Assembly (NCBI GenBank): GCA_016717305.1
Contig: JADKFY010000007.1
Span: 124,001 to 188,000, forward strand
Source: Flavobacteriales bacterium
GTDB lineage: Bacteria > Bacteroidota > Bacteroidia > Flavobacteriales_F > PHOS-HE28
DNA length: 64,000 bases
Direction of reading: 5' to 3'
Under the pieces are notes generated by a model. It was given only the letters and a program-made list of their open reading frames with translations. It did not search any database and was not told the DNA's origin. Each line of letters opens with the position of its first letter. The stretch's first letter is position 1. A program made the position numbers and the translations under genes. This document shows positions 18,047 to 26,077 of the stretch, in pieces.

Positions 18047-18371
18047 GGCGGCAATATACCAGCGGCAAAGGGCTTCCAACGGATATGGATACTTGCAAAC
18101 AGCATTTCCAGCACCTATCTTTCCGTGGTCCAAATGACCGCTGATCGCACAATACCGCAATGTTCCGACAAAGCTTCTTCCATGGTGGAGCGCGCTTCGG
18201 AAGGGTGTTCTGCACTTAACTTGGGCCTCTTCGGAAACCCGCGTACGGCAAGGGTTCCAGCACGAGCACTGGAAGGACGAGTGGAAGTAAAATATTTGAT
18301 CCCGTCAAGTGTTCTCCGTTTTTGTTTTTCACTTTCTTCGATCCATATTTGTCCCCCTTCCGCGTAACCCT
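18047..18371. other. Divergent gap between thioesterase and dnaA
   Basis: About 325 bp without a convincing gene. I see the dnaA promoter at its right end but no TTATnCACA DnaA boxes, AT-rich unwinding region or repeats, so there is no support for an origin here. Confidence 0.5.
18322..18351 (+). promoter_or_regulatory. dnaA promoter (-33 TTG / -7 CATATTTG)
   Basis: TTG at 18322-18324, then exactly 19 nt, then CATATTTG at 18344-18351 (one mismatch to TAnnTTTG). The predicted transcript start is near 18356. This excludes the in-frame start at 18309 and favours the ATG at 18372 or 18441. Confidence 0.6.
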
Positions 18372-19871
18372 ATGCCAACTACCAAGAATATCACGGGAGA
18401 CAACCCACCCACCACCCAATCAAAACTCGTCGAAGTATCCATGAAGAAGGACCACGAGAAGATCTGGGAACGGTGCTTGGAGGTGATCAAGGACAACGTA
18501 AGCCAGCAAAGTTTCAAGACTTGGTTCGATCCGATCAAGGCATTGAAGTTGCAGGACCACGTACTGACCATCCAGGTGCCTTCGCAATTCTTCTACGAAT
18601 GGCTTGAGGAGCATTACATCCAGCTCATCAAGAAGATCATCAAGAAAGAACTCGGGAATGAAGGGCGGTTGGAGTACTCCATCATCATGGAGAACGGCTT
18701 CCAGAACGCCAACCCGTATTCCGTTAAAATGCCGACGAGCAATGCCCGCGAGGTGAAGAACCCCGCGGTGAGCATGCCGATCGATGTAGCCAACAGCCCC
18801 ATCAAGAATCCGTTCATCATTCCGGGGCTGCGTAAGATCAAGGTGGAAAGCCACCTCAACCCCAACTATTCCTTCGATACGTTCATCGAAGGGGATTGCA
18901 ATCGATTGGCCCGCAGTGCTGGTTATGCAGTTTCGCAGAAACCCGGTGGCACCGCCTTCAATCCATTGTTGGTCTATGGCGGGGTAGGCTTGGGCAAGAC
19001 GCACTTGGCACACGCCATCGGTATCGAGATCAAGAAGAACCACCCCGAGAAGACGATCCTTTACGTTCCTGCCGAGAAATTCACCCAGCAATTCATTGAA
19101 GCGGTGAAGAACAATACCGTTGGGGATTTCACGCAGTTCTATCAGATGATGGACGTGCTGTTGATCGACGACGTGCAGTTCCTTGCGGGCAAGGAAAAGA
19201 CGCAGGACGTGTTCTTCCATGTGTTCAACGCACTGCACCAAGCTGGTAAGCAATTGGTGATCACAAGCGATAAGGCACCTGTGGAAATGGCCGGTATGGA
19301 GCAGCGGCTCCTCTCCCGTTTCAAATGGGGATTGAGCGCTGATCTACAAACACCTGGTCTGGAGACGCGCATCGCGATCCTCGAGAAGAAGATGTACGCT
19401 GAAGGCATCGATCTACCGAAGGAGGTGGTTGAATACCTAGCCTATAGTATCACGACGAACATTCGCGAACTCGAAGGTGCCATGATCAGTTTGATCGCAC
19501 AGAGCTCGTTGAACAAGAAAGCCGTTACGCTCGATCTCGCGAAGCAGATGATCGATAAGTTCGTGAAGAACACGGCGCGCGAAGTGAGCATCGATTACAT
19601 CCAAAAAGTGGTTTGTGATTACTTCGACCTACCGATCGAATTGCTGAAGAGCAAGACCCGCAAACGCGAAGTGGTGCAAGCGCGTCAGATCGCCATGTAC
19701 TTCGCGAAGAAGATGACCAAGAGTTCGTTGGCCAACATCGGCGCACATTGCGGTGGAAAGGACCATGCTACCGTGTTGCATGCATGTCGTACGGTGAACA
19801 ACCTGCAAGAGACCGACAAGCAGTTCCGCGGGTACTTGGATGATCTAGAGAAGAAATTGAGCATTCATTGA
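18372..19871 (+). CDS. dnaA: Chromosomal replication initiator DnaA
   Basis: Starting at 18372 the protein has 499 residues: the N-terminal DnaB-interaction domain (IWERCLEVIKDNVSQQSFKT), a linker, the AAA+ domain with Walker A GGVGLGKT (203-210) and Walker B LLIDDVQFL, and the C-terminal DNA-binding domain with GGKDHATVLHACRTV. It binds DnaA boxes and opens the origin. An alternative ATG at 18441 gives 476 residues and matches the N-terminus of typical homologues better, so the true start is uncertain. Followed by a strong terminator. Confidence 0.96.
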   Translation: MPTTKNITGDNPPTTQSKLVEVSMKKDHEKIWERCLEVIKDNVSQQSFKTWFDPIKALKLQDHVLTIQVPSQFFYEWLEEHYIQLIKKIIKKELGNEGRLEYSIIMENGFQNANPYSVKMPTSNAREVKNPAVSMPIDVANSPIKNPFIIPGLRKIKVESHLNPNYSFDTFIEGDCNRLARSAGYAVSQKPGGTAFNPLLVYGGVGLGKTHLAHAIGIEIKKNHPEKTILYVPAEKFTQQFIEAVKNNTVGDFTQFYQMMDVLLIDDVQFLAGKEKTQDVFFHVFNALHQAGKQLVITSDKAPVEMAGMEQRLLSRFKWGLSADLQTPGLETRIAILEKKMYAEGIDLPKEVVEYLAYSITTNIRELEGAMISLIAQSSLNKKAVTLDLAKQMIDKFVKNTAREVSIDYIQKVVCDYFDLPIELLKSKTRKREVVQARQIAMYFAKKMTKSSLANIGAHCGGKDHATVLHACRTVNNLQETDKQFRGYLDDLEKKLSIH

Positions 19872-19889
19872 TAACACACTGATCCATTG

Positions 19890-19919
19890 AAAGACCCCCG
19901 CAATTTTCGGGGGTCTTTT
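19890..19919 (+). terminator. Rho-independent terminator of dnaA
   Basis: AAAGACCCCCG (19890-19900) pairs with CGGGGGTCTTT (19908-19918) around a 7-nt AT-rich loop. The stem ends in a T-rich tract, 18 nt after the dnaA stop. Confidence 0.88.
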
Positions 19920-19948
19920 CTTTGCTTCGGAATTTTGAACTTCGCACC

Positions 19949-20407
19949 ATGAAGATCCTGCTCGTCTGTCTCGGTAATATCTGCAGGTCGCCCATGGCGG
20001 AAGGGATCTTGCGTGACATGATCCGCAAGCAGGGCCTGCCATGGAGCACTGATTCCGCAGGCACCGGTGATTACCATGTCGGTGAAGCACCGGACAACCG
20101 TGCGCAACGTGCCACCAAGGACCACGGGATCGATATCAGTGATCTTCGAGCACGACAGTTCCGAGCAAGCGACTTCGAAGAGTTCGATGTGTTGCTGGCG
20201 ATGGACGAAAGCAACTTGAAGAACATGATCAGGCTCGCACCCAACGCCAACCTCGCGAGCAAAGCACAACTGATCTTGGACCATGCTCCGGAGGTCGGTA
20301 CACGCGAGGTCCCCGATCCTTGGTTCGGAGAAGAACGAGGGTTCGATGAGGTGTACGACATGTTGGACCGAGCGTGTTCAAAGGTGATCACCCATGTCCG
20401 CGGCTGA
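19949..20407 (+). CDS. Low-molecular-weight protein tyrosine phosphatase
   Basis: A 152-residue protein with the P-loop CLGNICRS (Cys-X5-Arg) directly at the N-terminus and the general-acid loop DPWFG near residue 125. It is a small cytosolic phosphatase that dephosphorylates phosphotyrosine; the target is unknown. The ATG at 19949 is chosen because homologues begin MKILLVCLGN. Its stop lies 14 nt inside the next gene. Confidence 0.93.
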   Translation: MKILLVCLGNICRSPMAEGILRDMIRKQGLPWSTDSAGTGDYHVGEAPDNRAQRATKDHGIDISDLRARQFRASDFEEFDVLLAMDESNLKNMIRLAPNANLASKAQLILDHAPEVGTREVPDPWFGEERGFDEVYDMLDRACSKVITHVRG

Positions 20408-21119
20408 GCGCGCATACGGCACGTTGTATCTTCTTCCTGTTTGGTTGGGAGATGTGGGTGGAACAGAACAGTTGCCCGTGCAGAATATTGAGGTATTGCG
20501 TTCCATCTCACTCTTCTTCACAGAGAACGAAAAGACAGCACGCCGCATGTTGCGCCGCATGGATCCTTCCATTGATCTGCCTGCACAGGAAATGCACCGG
20601 TTGGACAAGGACACCACCATGCATGAAGCCACCTCGTTGCTCCAACACATGAAAGGTGGTCGTGATGCTGCGATCCTGAGCGAAGCAGGTATGCCGGGGA
20701 TCGCCGATCCGGGTGCACGATTGGTACATGCGGCCCATCTAGCTGGAGTTGAAGTGGTGCCCCTTACCGGTCCTAGTTCGCTGTTCCTGGCCCTTGCTGC
20801 ATCCGGCTTGAACGGACAGCAGTTCACCTTCCACGGCTATTTGCCGGTGAAGACGCCCGAACGAAAAGCAGCGATCAAACGATTGGAACAGGAAATAACC
20901 AGGACCGGTGGGGCGCAGCTCTTCATTGAAACGCCTTATCGGAACGATGCGATGCTCAACGACCTGCTCACGACCTGTTCGCCGGATATACTGTTGACCG
21001 TGGCCATCGATCTTACACAACCCGGTGGCTCAACGATCACCCGGTCCATTGCGGCTTGGAAGAAAAGGATACCGGTCTTGGGAAAGCGGCCGGCCGTATT
21101 CATTTTGGGCCGCGGATGA
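20394..21119 (+). CDS. rsmI: RsmI-like SAM-dependent methyltransferase (tetrapyrrole methylase fold)
   Basis: A 241-residue protein with the RsmI-type signatures SEAGMPGIADPGARLVHAA and VVPLTGPSSLFLALAASG, and a C-terminal IETPYRNDAMLNDLL. RsmI 2'-O-methylates C1402 of 16S rRNA. This short version lacks the C-terminal extension of E. coli RsmI, as is usual in Bacteroidota, so the exact target is inferred. It overlaps the phosphatase gene by 14 nt. Confidence 0.82.
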   Translation: MSAAERAYGTLYLLPVWLGDVGGTEQLPVQNIEVLRSISLFFTENEKTARRMLRRMDPSIDLPAQEMHRLDKDTTMHEATSLLQHMKGGRDAAILSEAGMPGIADPGARLVHAAHLAGVEVVPLTGPSSLFLALAASGLNGQQFTFHGYLPVKTPERKAAIKRLEQEITRTGGAQLFIETPYRNDAMLNDLLTTCSPDILLTVAIDLTQPGGSTITRSIAAWKKRIPVLGKRPAVFILGRG

Positions 21120-21120
21120 C

Positions 21121-22005
21121 TTATTTCACATGCTTCGGTGCGCGTTCAACTTTGTCCAAGCGAACGGTATATACCACAGGCATATTGGGGTCAACAATAC
21201 CGGGCACCCCTTTCTCACCGAAAGCGAATTCCGACGGGAACAAGAAGACCCCCTCTTGCCCTTCTCGAAGGATCTCGATCGCATAACCCAGTCCTTTCAT
21301 CACCTGGTCCTTATCGCCCATGCGGAAGGTCAGTGGCATGCCGTTCCGTTTGGTATCATCGAAAACGATCCCGTCCTCCATGTTCTTGCCACGATAGGAT
21401 ATGGTGACCACGTCGCCATTCTTGACCGCGATGGTATCCAACGCAGGTGTCTTGAGCCGGTAATACATGTCACTGCTGCCCCAACGTTGAAAAGGAACTT
21501 TCTCTTGTTTCAGGTAAGCGTGGATCAGCTTGCGCTCATAGATGTATGGCTCACTGGTCCGAAGCCGTTCATTCTCCATTAAGCGCATTGCCTCCGTGCC
21601 GATGCGGACAAGGGAGAGTTCCATTTGGACCATTCCCGAATCGGGTACCTCCACGACCTTATCACCCAGCAAGGTTTGCCATGGCCATTGTTGTACCGAC
21701 GCGATCACGCTCATGCTATCCCCTTCATGGATCTTTTGCAGCACGTTACCGAAAGCCCCTTTGCGCAGGTCCTTTGCGGCGTACCATTCCTCGGTGCTGA
21801 GCAATTCACCTATCTCGCCGCCGACAATACCCGATCTCAGGTGGAACAAGAGACTATCGCCATCCTTGGGGACTTCTTCACCATCGCCGAGCACATGTAG
21901 GTGCATGTGAACATCATCGTCCAGCCGTTTGTACCCATCATAGGGCGAGGAATTGCACGCGATGAAAAGCCCGACCGTACATGCCGCAAGAACCCACTTG
22001 TTCAT
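21121..22005 (-). CDS. FKBP-type peptidyl-prolyl isomerase lipoprotein
   Basis: A 294-residue lipoprotein with lipobox LFIAC (Cys17) and a C-terminal FKBP domain at about 200-290 (GDVVTISYRGKNMEDG, FAFGEKGVPGIVDPN). The N-terminal half is weakly FKBP-like. It probably folds envelope proteins. It overlaps the upstream gldI-like gene by 4 nt. Convergent with the rsmI-like gene, with 1 nt between their stop codons. Confidence 0.85.
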   Translation of the reverse strand: MNKWVLAACTVGLFIACNSSPYDGYKRLDDDVHMHLHVLGDGEEVPKDGDSLLFHLRSGIVGGEIGELLSTEEWYAAKDLRKGAFGNVLQKIHEGDSMSVIASVQQWPWQTLLGDKVVEVPDSGMVQMELSLVRIGTEAMRLMENERLRTSEPYIYERKLIHAYLKQEKVPFQRWGSSDMYYRLKTPALDTIAVKNGDVVTISYRGKNMEDGIVFDDTKRNGMPLTFRMGDKDQVMKGLGYAIEILREGQEGVFLFPSEFAFGEKGVPGIVDPNMPVVYTVRLDKVERAPKHVK

Positions 22006-22523
22006 CTCCTGTCCGATACAGAGACCAGCCCCAAATGGTACACCACTGTGCTGCGCATTGGGATCCGGTCCTGATCGCCGATAATGCCATGGGCGCGGTA
22101 TGATGGGATCACGATCAAAGCACTGTCGCCCGGCCCCATCAATTGGATCGCTTCGTGCAATCCGCTTTCCACATCGTCCATGCCGATGTGGAAGGATTCC
22201 GGATACCCCGGTTCACTAGCGTATGCGGAATCCCCGTTGAGCAATTCCAGCCGGTAGTTCACTTTCGCCCACTGGTCCGGTTTCGCATCGGGGGCATCCG
22301 CATTTCGGAGCATATGATATCGTATTCCAGTTCCCGTGGTGATCAACGACAACCCTATGCGCGTAGCGTACAGATCGATGTCGTGCTGCTCCAGTTTAAC
22401 GGCCGCGATGTTGTCATCGATCATGGAATCGGCAGTTGGCATTTGCTGATCCCGGTTCGGCGTACCACGTTCATCTCCGCAGGAAACGGCCAGCGCCAAA
22501 AAGAAGAACACCGCCGTCTTCAT
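22002..22523 (-). CDS. gldI: GldI-like FKBP peptidyl-prolyl isomerase lipoprotein
   Basis: A 173-residue lipoprotein with lipobox LAVSC (Cys15) and an FKBP domain (AKVNYRLELLNGDSAY, LMGPGDSALIVIPSYRAHG). GldI is a short FKBP lipoprotein needed for gliding and protein folding in the envelope of flavobacteria. From memory it is often next to an NrnA/DHH gene, as here. The symbol rests on size, lipobox and neighbourhood rather than on a unique motif. Confidence 0.65.
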   Translation of the reverse strand: MKTAVFFFLALAVSCGDERGTPNRDQQMPTADSMIDDNIAAVKLEQHDIDLYATRIGLSLITTGTGIRYHMLRNADAPDAKPDQWAKVNYRLELLNGDSAYASEPGYPESFHIGMDDVESGLHEAIQLMGPGDSALIVIPSYRAHGIIGDQDRIPMRSTVVYHLGLVSVSDRR

Positions 22524-23545
22524 GCTGGATGCGCATTCAAGAATGCAGGCAGCAGTCCGATGAAGCGTTGAACGGCCACATCCAGCGGTTCCTTGGTATG
22601 CCCACCTGCTGCATTCGCGTGTCCCCCACCATTGAAGTGTTCCTTCAGGAATTGATCCACTGGTAGATCGCCCTTGGAACGCAGGCTCACTTTTACCAAT
22701 TCAGGTCGTTCCACGAAGAAGGCCGAAAGCCGGACCCCTTGGATGGAAAGCCCATAATTGACGAAGCCCTCGGTATCGCCCGGTTTGTAGTTGTGTTCCT
22801 TCAACTCGTTCATGGACAAAGCGATCACCGTGGTGCGCATTGAGGCCAACACCTCCATGCGCTGGCTCAGCATGAAGCCCATCAACTTCAGTCGTTCAAC
22901 CGTGTTCGTATCTGAAATGGAGCCATGCACTTTATCGATATCCACTCCGCGCTCCATCAGGTCGGCGGCAACGCGCATGGTGTGCGGTGTTGTGCTGCGG
23001 TAACGGAACGACCCGGAATCGGTGACCATTCCAGTGTATAAGCATGTGGCCGCGTCCCTGTCGATAAGTGCTCCATGTCCAAGTGCCACAACAATATCGT
23101 ACACCATTTGGCACGTGCTGCTTGATGCCGTGTCGGAGAACATGACCGGGGTGAACACATCGGGCTCTTGGTGGTGATCGATCAGCACCTTGTTGGTAAC
23201 CACCTTGGCGGCTTCCTCAAGACCACCTATACGATCAAGCTTATTGAAGTCCAGACAGAACAGGATGTCGCATGTGCGGATGGTGGAAAGTGAAGCGTCC
23301 GGCGACCTGTCGAAACATAAGATCTCCGTTCGACCCGGCAGGCCGTCCAAAAAGGTTGCCGGCGTATTGGGCAACACCACCTTTACAGTGTGGCCGACCG
23401 CACGCAACACATGCATCAGGCCCAAGCTGGAGCCGATGGCATCACCGTCCGGATTGAAGTGCGAAACAATGACAATGCGCTTCGGCTTTGCCAACAAGGT
23501 CCTAAGCGCTTCAAGCTGCTCCTGCGGTACGGTTGGAAATGACAT
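22520..23545 (-). CDS. DHH-family phosphoesterase (NrnA-like oligoribonuclease/pAp phosphatase)
   Basis: A 341-residue protein with the DHH motif set SHFNPDGDAIGSSLG, FCLDFN and LIDHHQEPD, plus the C-terminal DHHA1 motif GGGHANAAGG. Such enzymes degrade nano-RNA and dephosphorylate pAp using divalent metal ions. It is the first gene of the nrnA-gldI-FKBP operon, with a 4-nt overlap to the next gene. It has a TACCTTTG -7 element at 23553-23560. Confidence 0.93.
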   Translation of the reverse strand: MSFPTVPQEQLEALRTLLAKPKRIVIVSHFNPDGDAIGSSLGLMHVLRAVGHTVKVVLPNTPATFLDGLPGRTEILCFDRSPDASLSTIRTCDILFCLDFNKLDRIGGLEEAAKVVTNKVLIDHHQEPDVFTPVMFSDTASSSTCQMVYDIVVALGHGALIDRDAATCLYTGMVTDSGSFRYRSTTPHTMRVAADLMERGVDIDKVHGSISDTNTVERLKLMGFMLSQRMEVLASMRTTVIALSMNELKEHNYKPGDTEGFVNYGLSIQGVRLSAFFVERPELVKVSLRSKGDLPVDQFLKEHFNGGGHANAAGGHTKEPLDVAVQRFIGLLPAFLNAHPA

Positions 23546-23552
23546 GGGGCGG

Positions 23553-23560
23553 CAAAGGTA
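23553..23560 (-). promoter_or_regulatory. -7 element of the nrnA-gldI operon
   Basis: On the minus strand, TACCTTTG matches TAnnTTTG exactly and ends 7 nt before the ATG at 23545. The transcript would be almost leaderless. No good -33 element was found. Confidence 0.45.
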
Positions 23561-23593
23561 GCCGCCCCATGTTGTTCGGATCGTCCGGAATGA

Positions 23594-24205
23594 TCAGAAG
23601 CCCAAAGCCGGTGTTGGCATGTGCTCGATCAGGATGCCAACGCAACCGATATCATTGGTCTCGCCTTTCCTCTTCGGTTTGGCAGCGGCGTTCCCGGGAG
23701 CTACGATCTCCACGGCAATACGCTTGGAACTGGCGCAAGAGAATTCAACGGAAGTGGCCATGTTGTTGGCCGTATTGTCCCAGAGTACCTTCTCCTCCTC
23801 TTCATACACACGCTGGTTCTGCTTGGTACGCACCTCCTGCGAGGTTCCGGTCTTGTTGCCGGCTTCATCCATGACAGGTTCTTGGGTGGTCACTTCGGTA
23901 GGGTCGTCATGGGATACACGGATCTTTTCCACCAGTCGAATGGCCAGTTGCTCCCCCAAGACATTGTCATCATGGCATACGGTGATACGATAATCCTGCC
24001 CGCTGTATATGATGATGTTCAGTTCTGTTTCACGCCCGACCTGCACCATGGCACTTTTGCTTTGGCCGTTCTCTGAGAACCGCTTGTCGCCGGAAGGTTG
24101 GCAATTGAACAAGTGGTAATCGGTGCACTTGTATTGTGCAAAGGTCGTGGTGGCGATAAGTGCGAATACGGCGCTCGCCGCTATTGAATGCAGGGTCTGC
24201 TTCAT
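23594..24205 (-). CDS. Secreted protein of unknown function
   Basis: A 203-residue protein with a signal peptide ending in TTFAQY, then KCTDYHLFNC, a beta-rich middle, a charged insert (RVYEEEEKV) and a C-terminal GCVGILIEHMPTPALGF. Five cysteines are present, of which several could form disulfides in the periplasm. No family recognised. The ATG at 24205 is preferred because it begins the signal peptide. It overlaps neither neighbour, but follows the frameshifted lipoprotein gene by 13 nt and is probably co-transcribed. Confidence 0.65.
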   Translation of the reverse strand: MKQTLHSIAASAVFALIATTTFAQYKCTDYHLFNCQPSGDKRFSENGQSKSAMVQVGRETELNIIIYSGQDYRITVCHDDNVLGEQLAIRLVEKIRVSHDDPTEVTTQEPVMDEAGNKTGTSQEVRTKQNQRVYEEEEKVLWDNTANNMATSVEFSCASSKRIAVEIVAPGNAAAKPKRKGETNDIGCVGILIEHMPTPALGF

Positions 24206-24218
24206 GTTGTCTTTTCGA

Positions 24219-25064
24219 TTACGCATTGGTCTTGTCCTGGGGTGTGATCATTCGATCTCGCAAACTTTGAACGGCTTGGACAAGTGCTTGGTACTTTTCT
24301 TCGGTCATGTCCATGGTCACATCATCTCCCAGGATCATGCGGCCGCTGGTAGAGGCGCCTTTGTGTGCAACACGCTGCACATTCACCTGATCGTAGATCT
24401 CACGTATGTTCAGCAATTCCTTTTGTAAGGAGGCCACATCGGCATCGGCATCATGCTCGTTCATCATTTCGATCAACTGTTCCAAGGTCACTTTTTGTTC
24501 AGCTATACGTTTACGTAGCCCATCATTGTTGCCTTTGGGCTGCATCTGGTCGGTCATCAGGTGCATGCTCTCCACCCAACCCCCTGCCAATACCATGGCC
24601 AACATGGAGCCCATTTTCTCTTCCTGCAACTTGTTATATGCCTTGGTATAGGCATCGTTACTGATCAATTCCAACGAATCGCCGCGGGTAAGGTTGGCTT
24701 CCAAACGAACGAAGTCGGCATCGGAGAAAGCGGATGCGATGCCCAGCCCGTCGGCCAGTTTCTTGGCGGTGAGGTAGTACCGAGCCACTTCCACGTTCAA
24801 CTTGTAGTGGCTTGCATAGACAAGATCTGTAGAGTACACCCCAAAGTTGAACGCACGGCTCTTGAGCGTTACGTACTTCTCCACATTGGATGCCGGGTTC
24901 ATTGCACGCTTGTTGCCTTCGGTCCCCAAGGCCCGAACCAAGCTGAAGAGCTCATTTGGGGTGGGCATCTGGTACAGGCTGGTCACCGTTGCCTCGGGTT
25001 CGTCGGCACCGATCACGAGCGTTTGCACCTTTCGGGAGTTTGGGTATCCGGGCTGTTCCCGCAA
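24219..25064 (-). CDS. Helical lipoprotein of unknown function (reading frame broken near its N-terminus)
   Basis: The open frame has 281 residues and is largely helical, with repeated charged segments (KLQEEKMGSM, ADVASLQKELLNIREIYDQV). Its first residues have no start context. In another frame an ATG at 25114 begins a clear lipoprotein signal, MKVELLSVAALACLLAACGN. The two frames join if one T is added on the plus strand to the TTT at 25030-25032 (A on the coding strand). The real gene is therefore 24219-25114, about 298 residues. Function unknown. Confidence 0.7.
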   Translation of the reverse strand: MREQPGYPNSRKVQTLVIGADEPEATVTSLYQMPTPNELFSLVRALGTEGNKRAMNPASNVEKYVTLKSRAFNFGVYSTDLVYASHYKLNVEVARYYLTAKKLADGLGIASAFSDADFVRLEANLTRGDSLELISNDAYTKAYNKLQEEKMGSMLAMVLAGGWVESMHLMTDQMQPKGNNDGLRKRIAEQKVTLEQLIEMMNEHDADADVASLQKELLNIREIYDQVNVQRVAHKGASTSGRMILGDDVTMDMTEEKYQALVQAVQSLRDRMITPQDKTNA

Positions 25065-25208
25065 GCAGCGAGCAGGCAGGCCAGAGCGGCGACAGAGAGC
25101 AGTTCAACTTTCATTTCGAGAGGTGGGTTGTTGTAGGCGGTGGCGCCACTTTTGGGAGACTGCACGAAGGAATGACGTTCCGTGTGCTGGATCTTGGTCC
25201 CAACCGGT

Positions 25209-25216
25209 TAGTTTTG
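25209..25216 (+). promoter_or_regulatory. ndk -7 element
   Basis: TAGTTTTG matches TAnnTTTG exactly. CTG, one mismatch to TTG, lies at the ideal 19-nt spacing upstream (25187-25189). The ndk ATG is 22 nt downstream. Confidence 0.55.
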
Positions 25217-25238
25217 CGCGGCTTTTTCAACGATCAAC

Positions 25239-25655
25239 ATGACGAACAGAACTTTTACCATGATCAAGCCGGAGGCCGTGGCCGCCGGAAATGCAGGAAA
25301 GATCATCGATATGATCATCTCCAAGGGATTCAAGATCATCGCACTCAAGTACACGGAACTATCCGCCACCGAGGCCGGATCTTTCTACGAAGTGCACAAG
25401 GAACGCCCTTTCTACGGTGAATTGGTGGAGTACATGGCCAGCGGTCCGATCTACGCCGCGATCCTCGAAAAGGAGAATGCCGTGGAAGATTACCGCAAAC
25501 TGATCGGAGCTACCGATCCAGCCCAGGCCGAAGAAGGTACACTGCGCAAACGATTCGCCGAGAGCAAGGCCAAGAACGCGGTACACGGAAGTGACAGTGA
25601 CGAGAACGCCGCCATTGAAGGGAATTACTTCTTCAGCGGTAGGGAGAGGTTCTAG
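25239..25655 (+). CDS. ndk: Nucleoside diphosphate kinase
   Basis: A 138-residue enzyme starting NRTFTMIKPEAV, with the phosphohistidine loop NAVHGSDSDENAAIEG. It transfers the gamma-phosphate among nucleoside di- and triphosphates through a phosphohistidine. Length is standard for bacterial Ndk. Transcribed alone from a TAGTTTTG promoter. Its downstream gap holds the GTAC heptad inverted repeat. Confidence 0.97.
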   Translation: MTNRTFTMIKPEAVAAGNAGKIIDMIISKGFKIIALKYTELSATEAGSFYEVHKERPFYGELVEYMASGPIYAAILEKENAVEDYRKLIGATDPAQAEEGTLRKRFAESKAKNAVHGSDSDENAAIEGNYFFSGRERF

Positions 25656-25665
25656 GTTGTTCCGG

Positions 25666-25746
25666 GTAGCGGGTACCTAGTACAAAGTACCGAGTACAGG
25701 GTATTGCTCGTGTAGTACTCTTTACCCTGTACTAGTTACTCTGTAC
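25666..25746. repeat. Inverted heptad-array element A (GTACnnR words)
   Basis: Five consecutive 7-mers on the left arm (25666-25700): GTAGCGG, GTACCTA, GTACAAA, GTACCGA, GTACAGG. After an 11-nt spacer, five in reverse orientation on the right arm (25712-25746), whose complements are GTACAGA, GTAACTA, GTACAGG, GTAAAGA, GTACTAC. It fills the gap between the convergent ndk and dciA-like genes and would form a long imperfect hairpin. Confidence 0.85.
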
Positions 25747-25786
25747 TGAAATGCCCCTGCTTTTGATGCCTGATCCTGCCCCCTGC

Positions 25787-26077
25787 CTAACCCAACAGGA
25801 TCTCGTCCACCACTTTCCGGCCGGCCCTTCTGTTGAGCAGTTCCTTCAAGGCTTCGCGCATGAAGGACAGTTCATGCCGCAACGGGGCAGAATCGACCTG
25901 AACATGGAGGCGACCCTTGCGCAAGCGAACGCTGATGGTGTGGCGCGCGATCATGGGTCCCGCGATCTCATCCCAGCCGGTGGTGATGTCCAGCTCGTCC
26001 ATCTTTTCGCGCAGCCCGAAGCTGTCGATCATTAAGTCCAAGGCGGTGTTAAGCGACTGTTCGTTCGACCTTTTCAC
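25787..26077 (-). CDS. DciA/DUF721 family protein
   Basis: From a GTG at 26077 the protein has 96 residues: NTALDLMIDSFGLREKMDE, then TGWDEIAGPMIARHT and VDSAPLRHELSFMREALKELLN, the KH-like DUF721 core. DciA is the ancestral bacterial helicase-loading factor and lies next to recF in many bacteria. The frame stays open up to 26188 inside recF, but an ATG there adds 37 residues without family match. The GTG start gives a 29-nt overlap with recF. Confidence 0.78.
   Translation of the reverse strand: MKRSNEQSLNTALDLMIDSFGLREKMDELDITTGWDEIAGPMIARHTISVRLRKGRLHVQVDSAPLRHELSFMREALKELLNRRAGRKVVDEILLG

Noticed and set aside
18047..18371. Chromosomal origin next to dnaA
   Set aside because: No DnaA boxes and no AT-rich region seen; only a promoter is supported.
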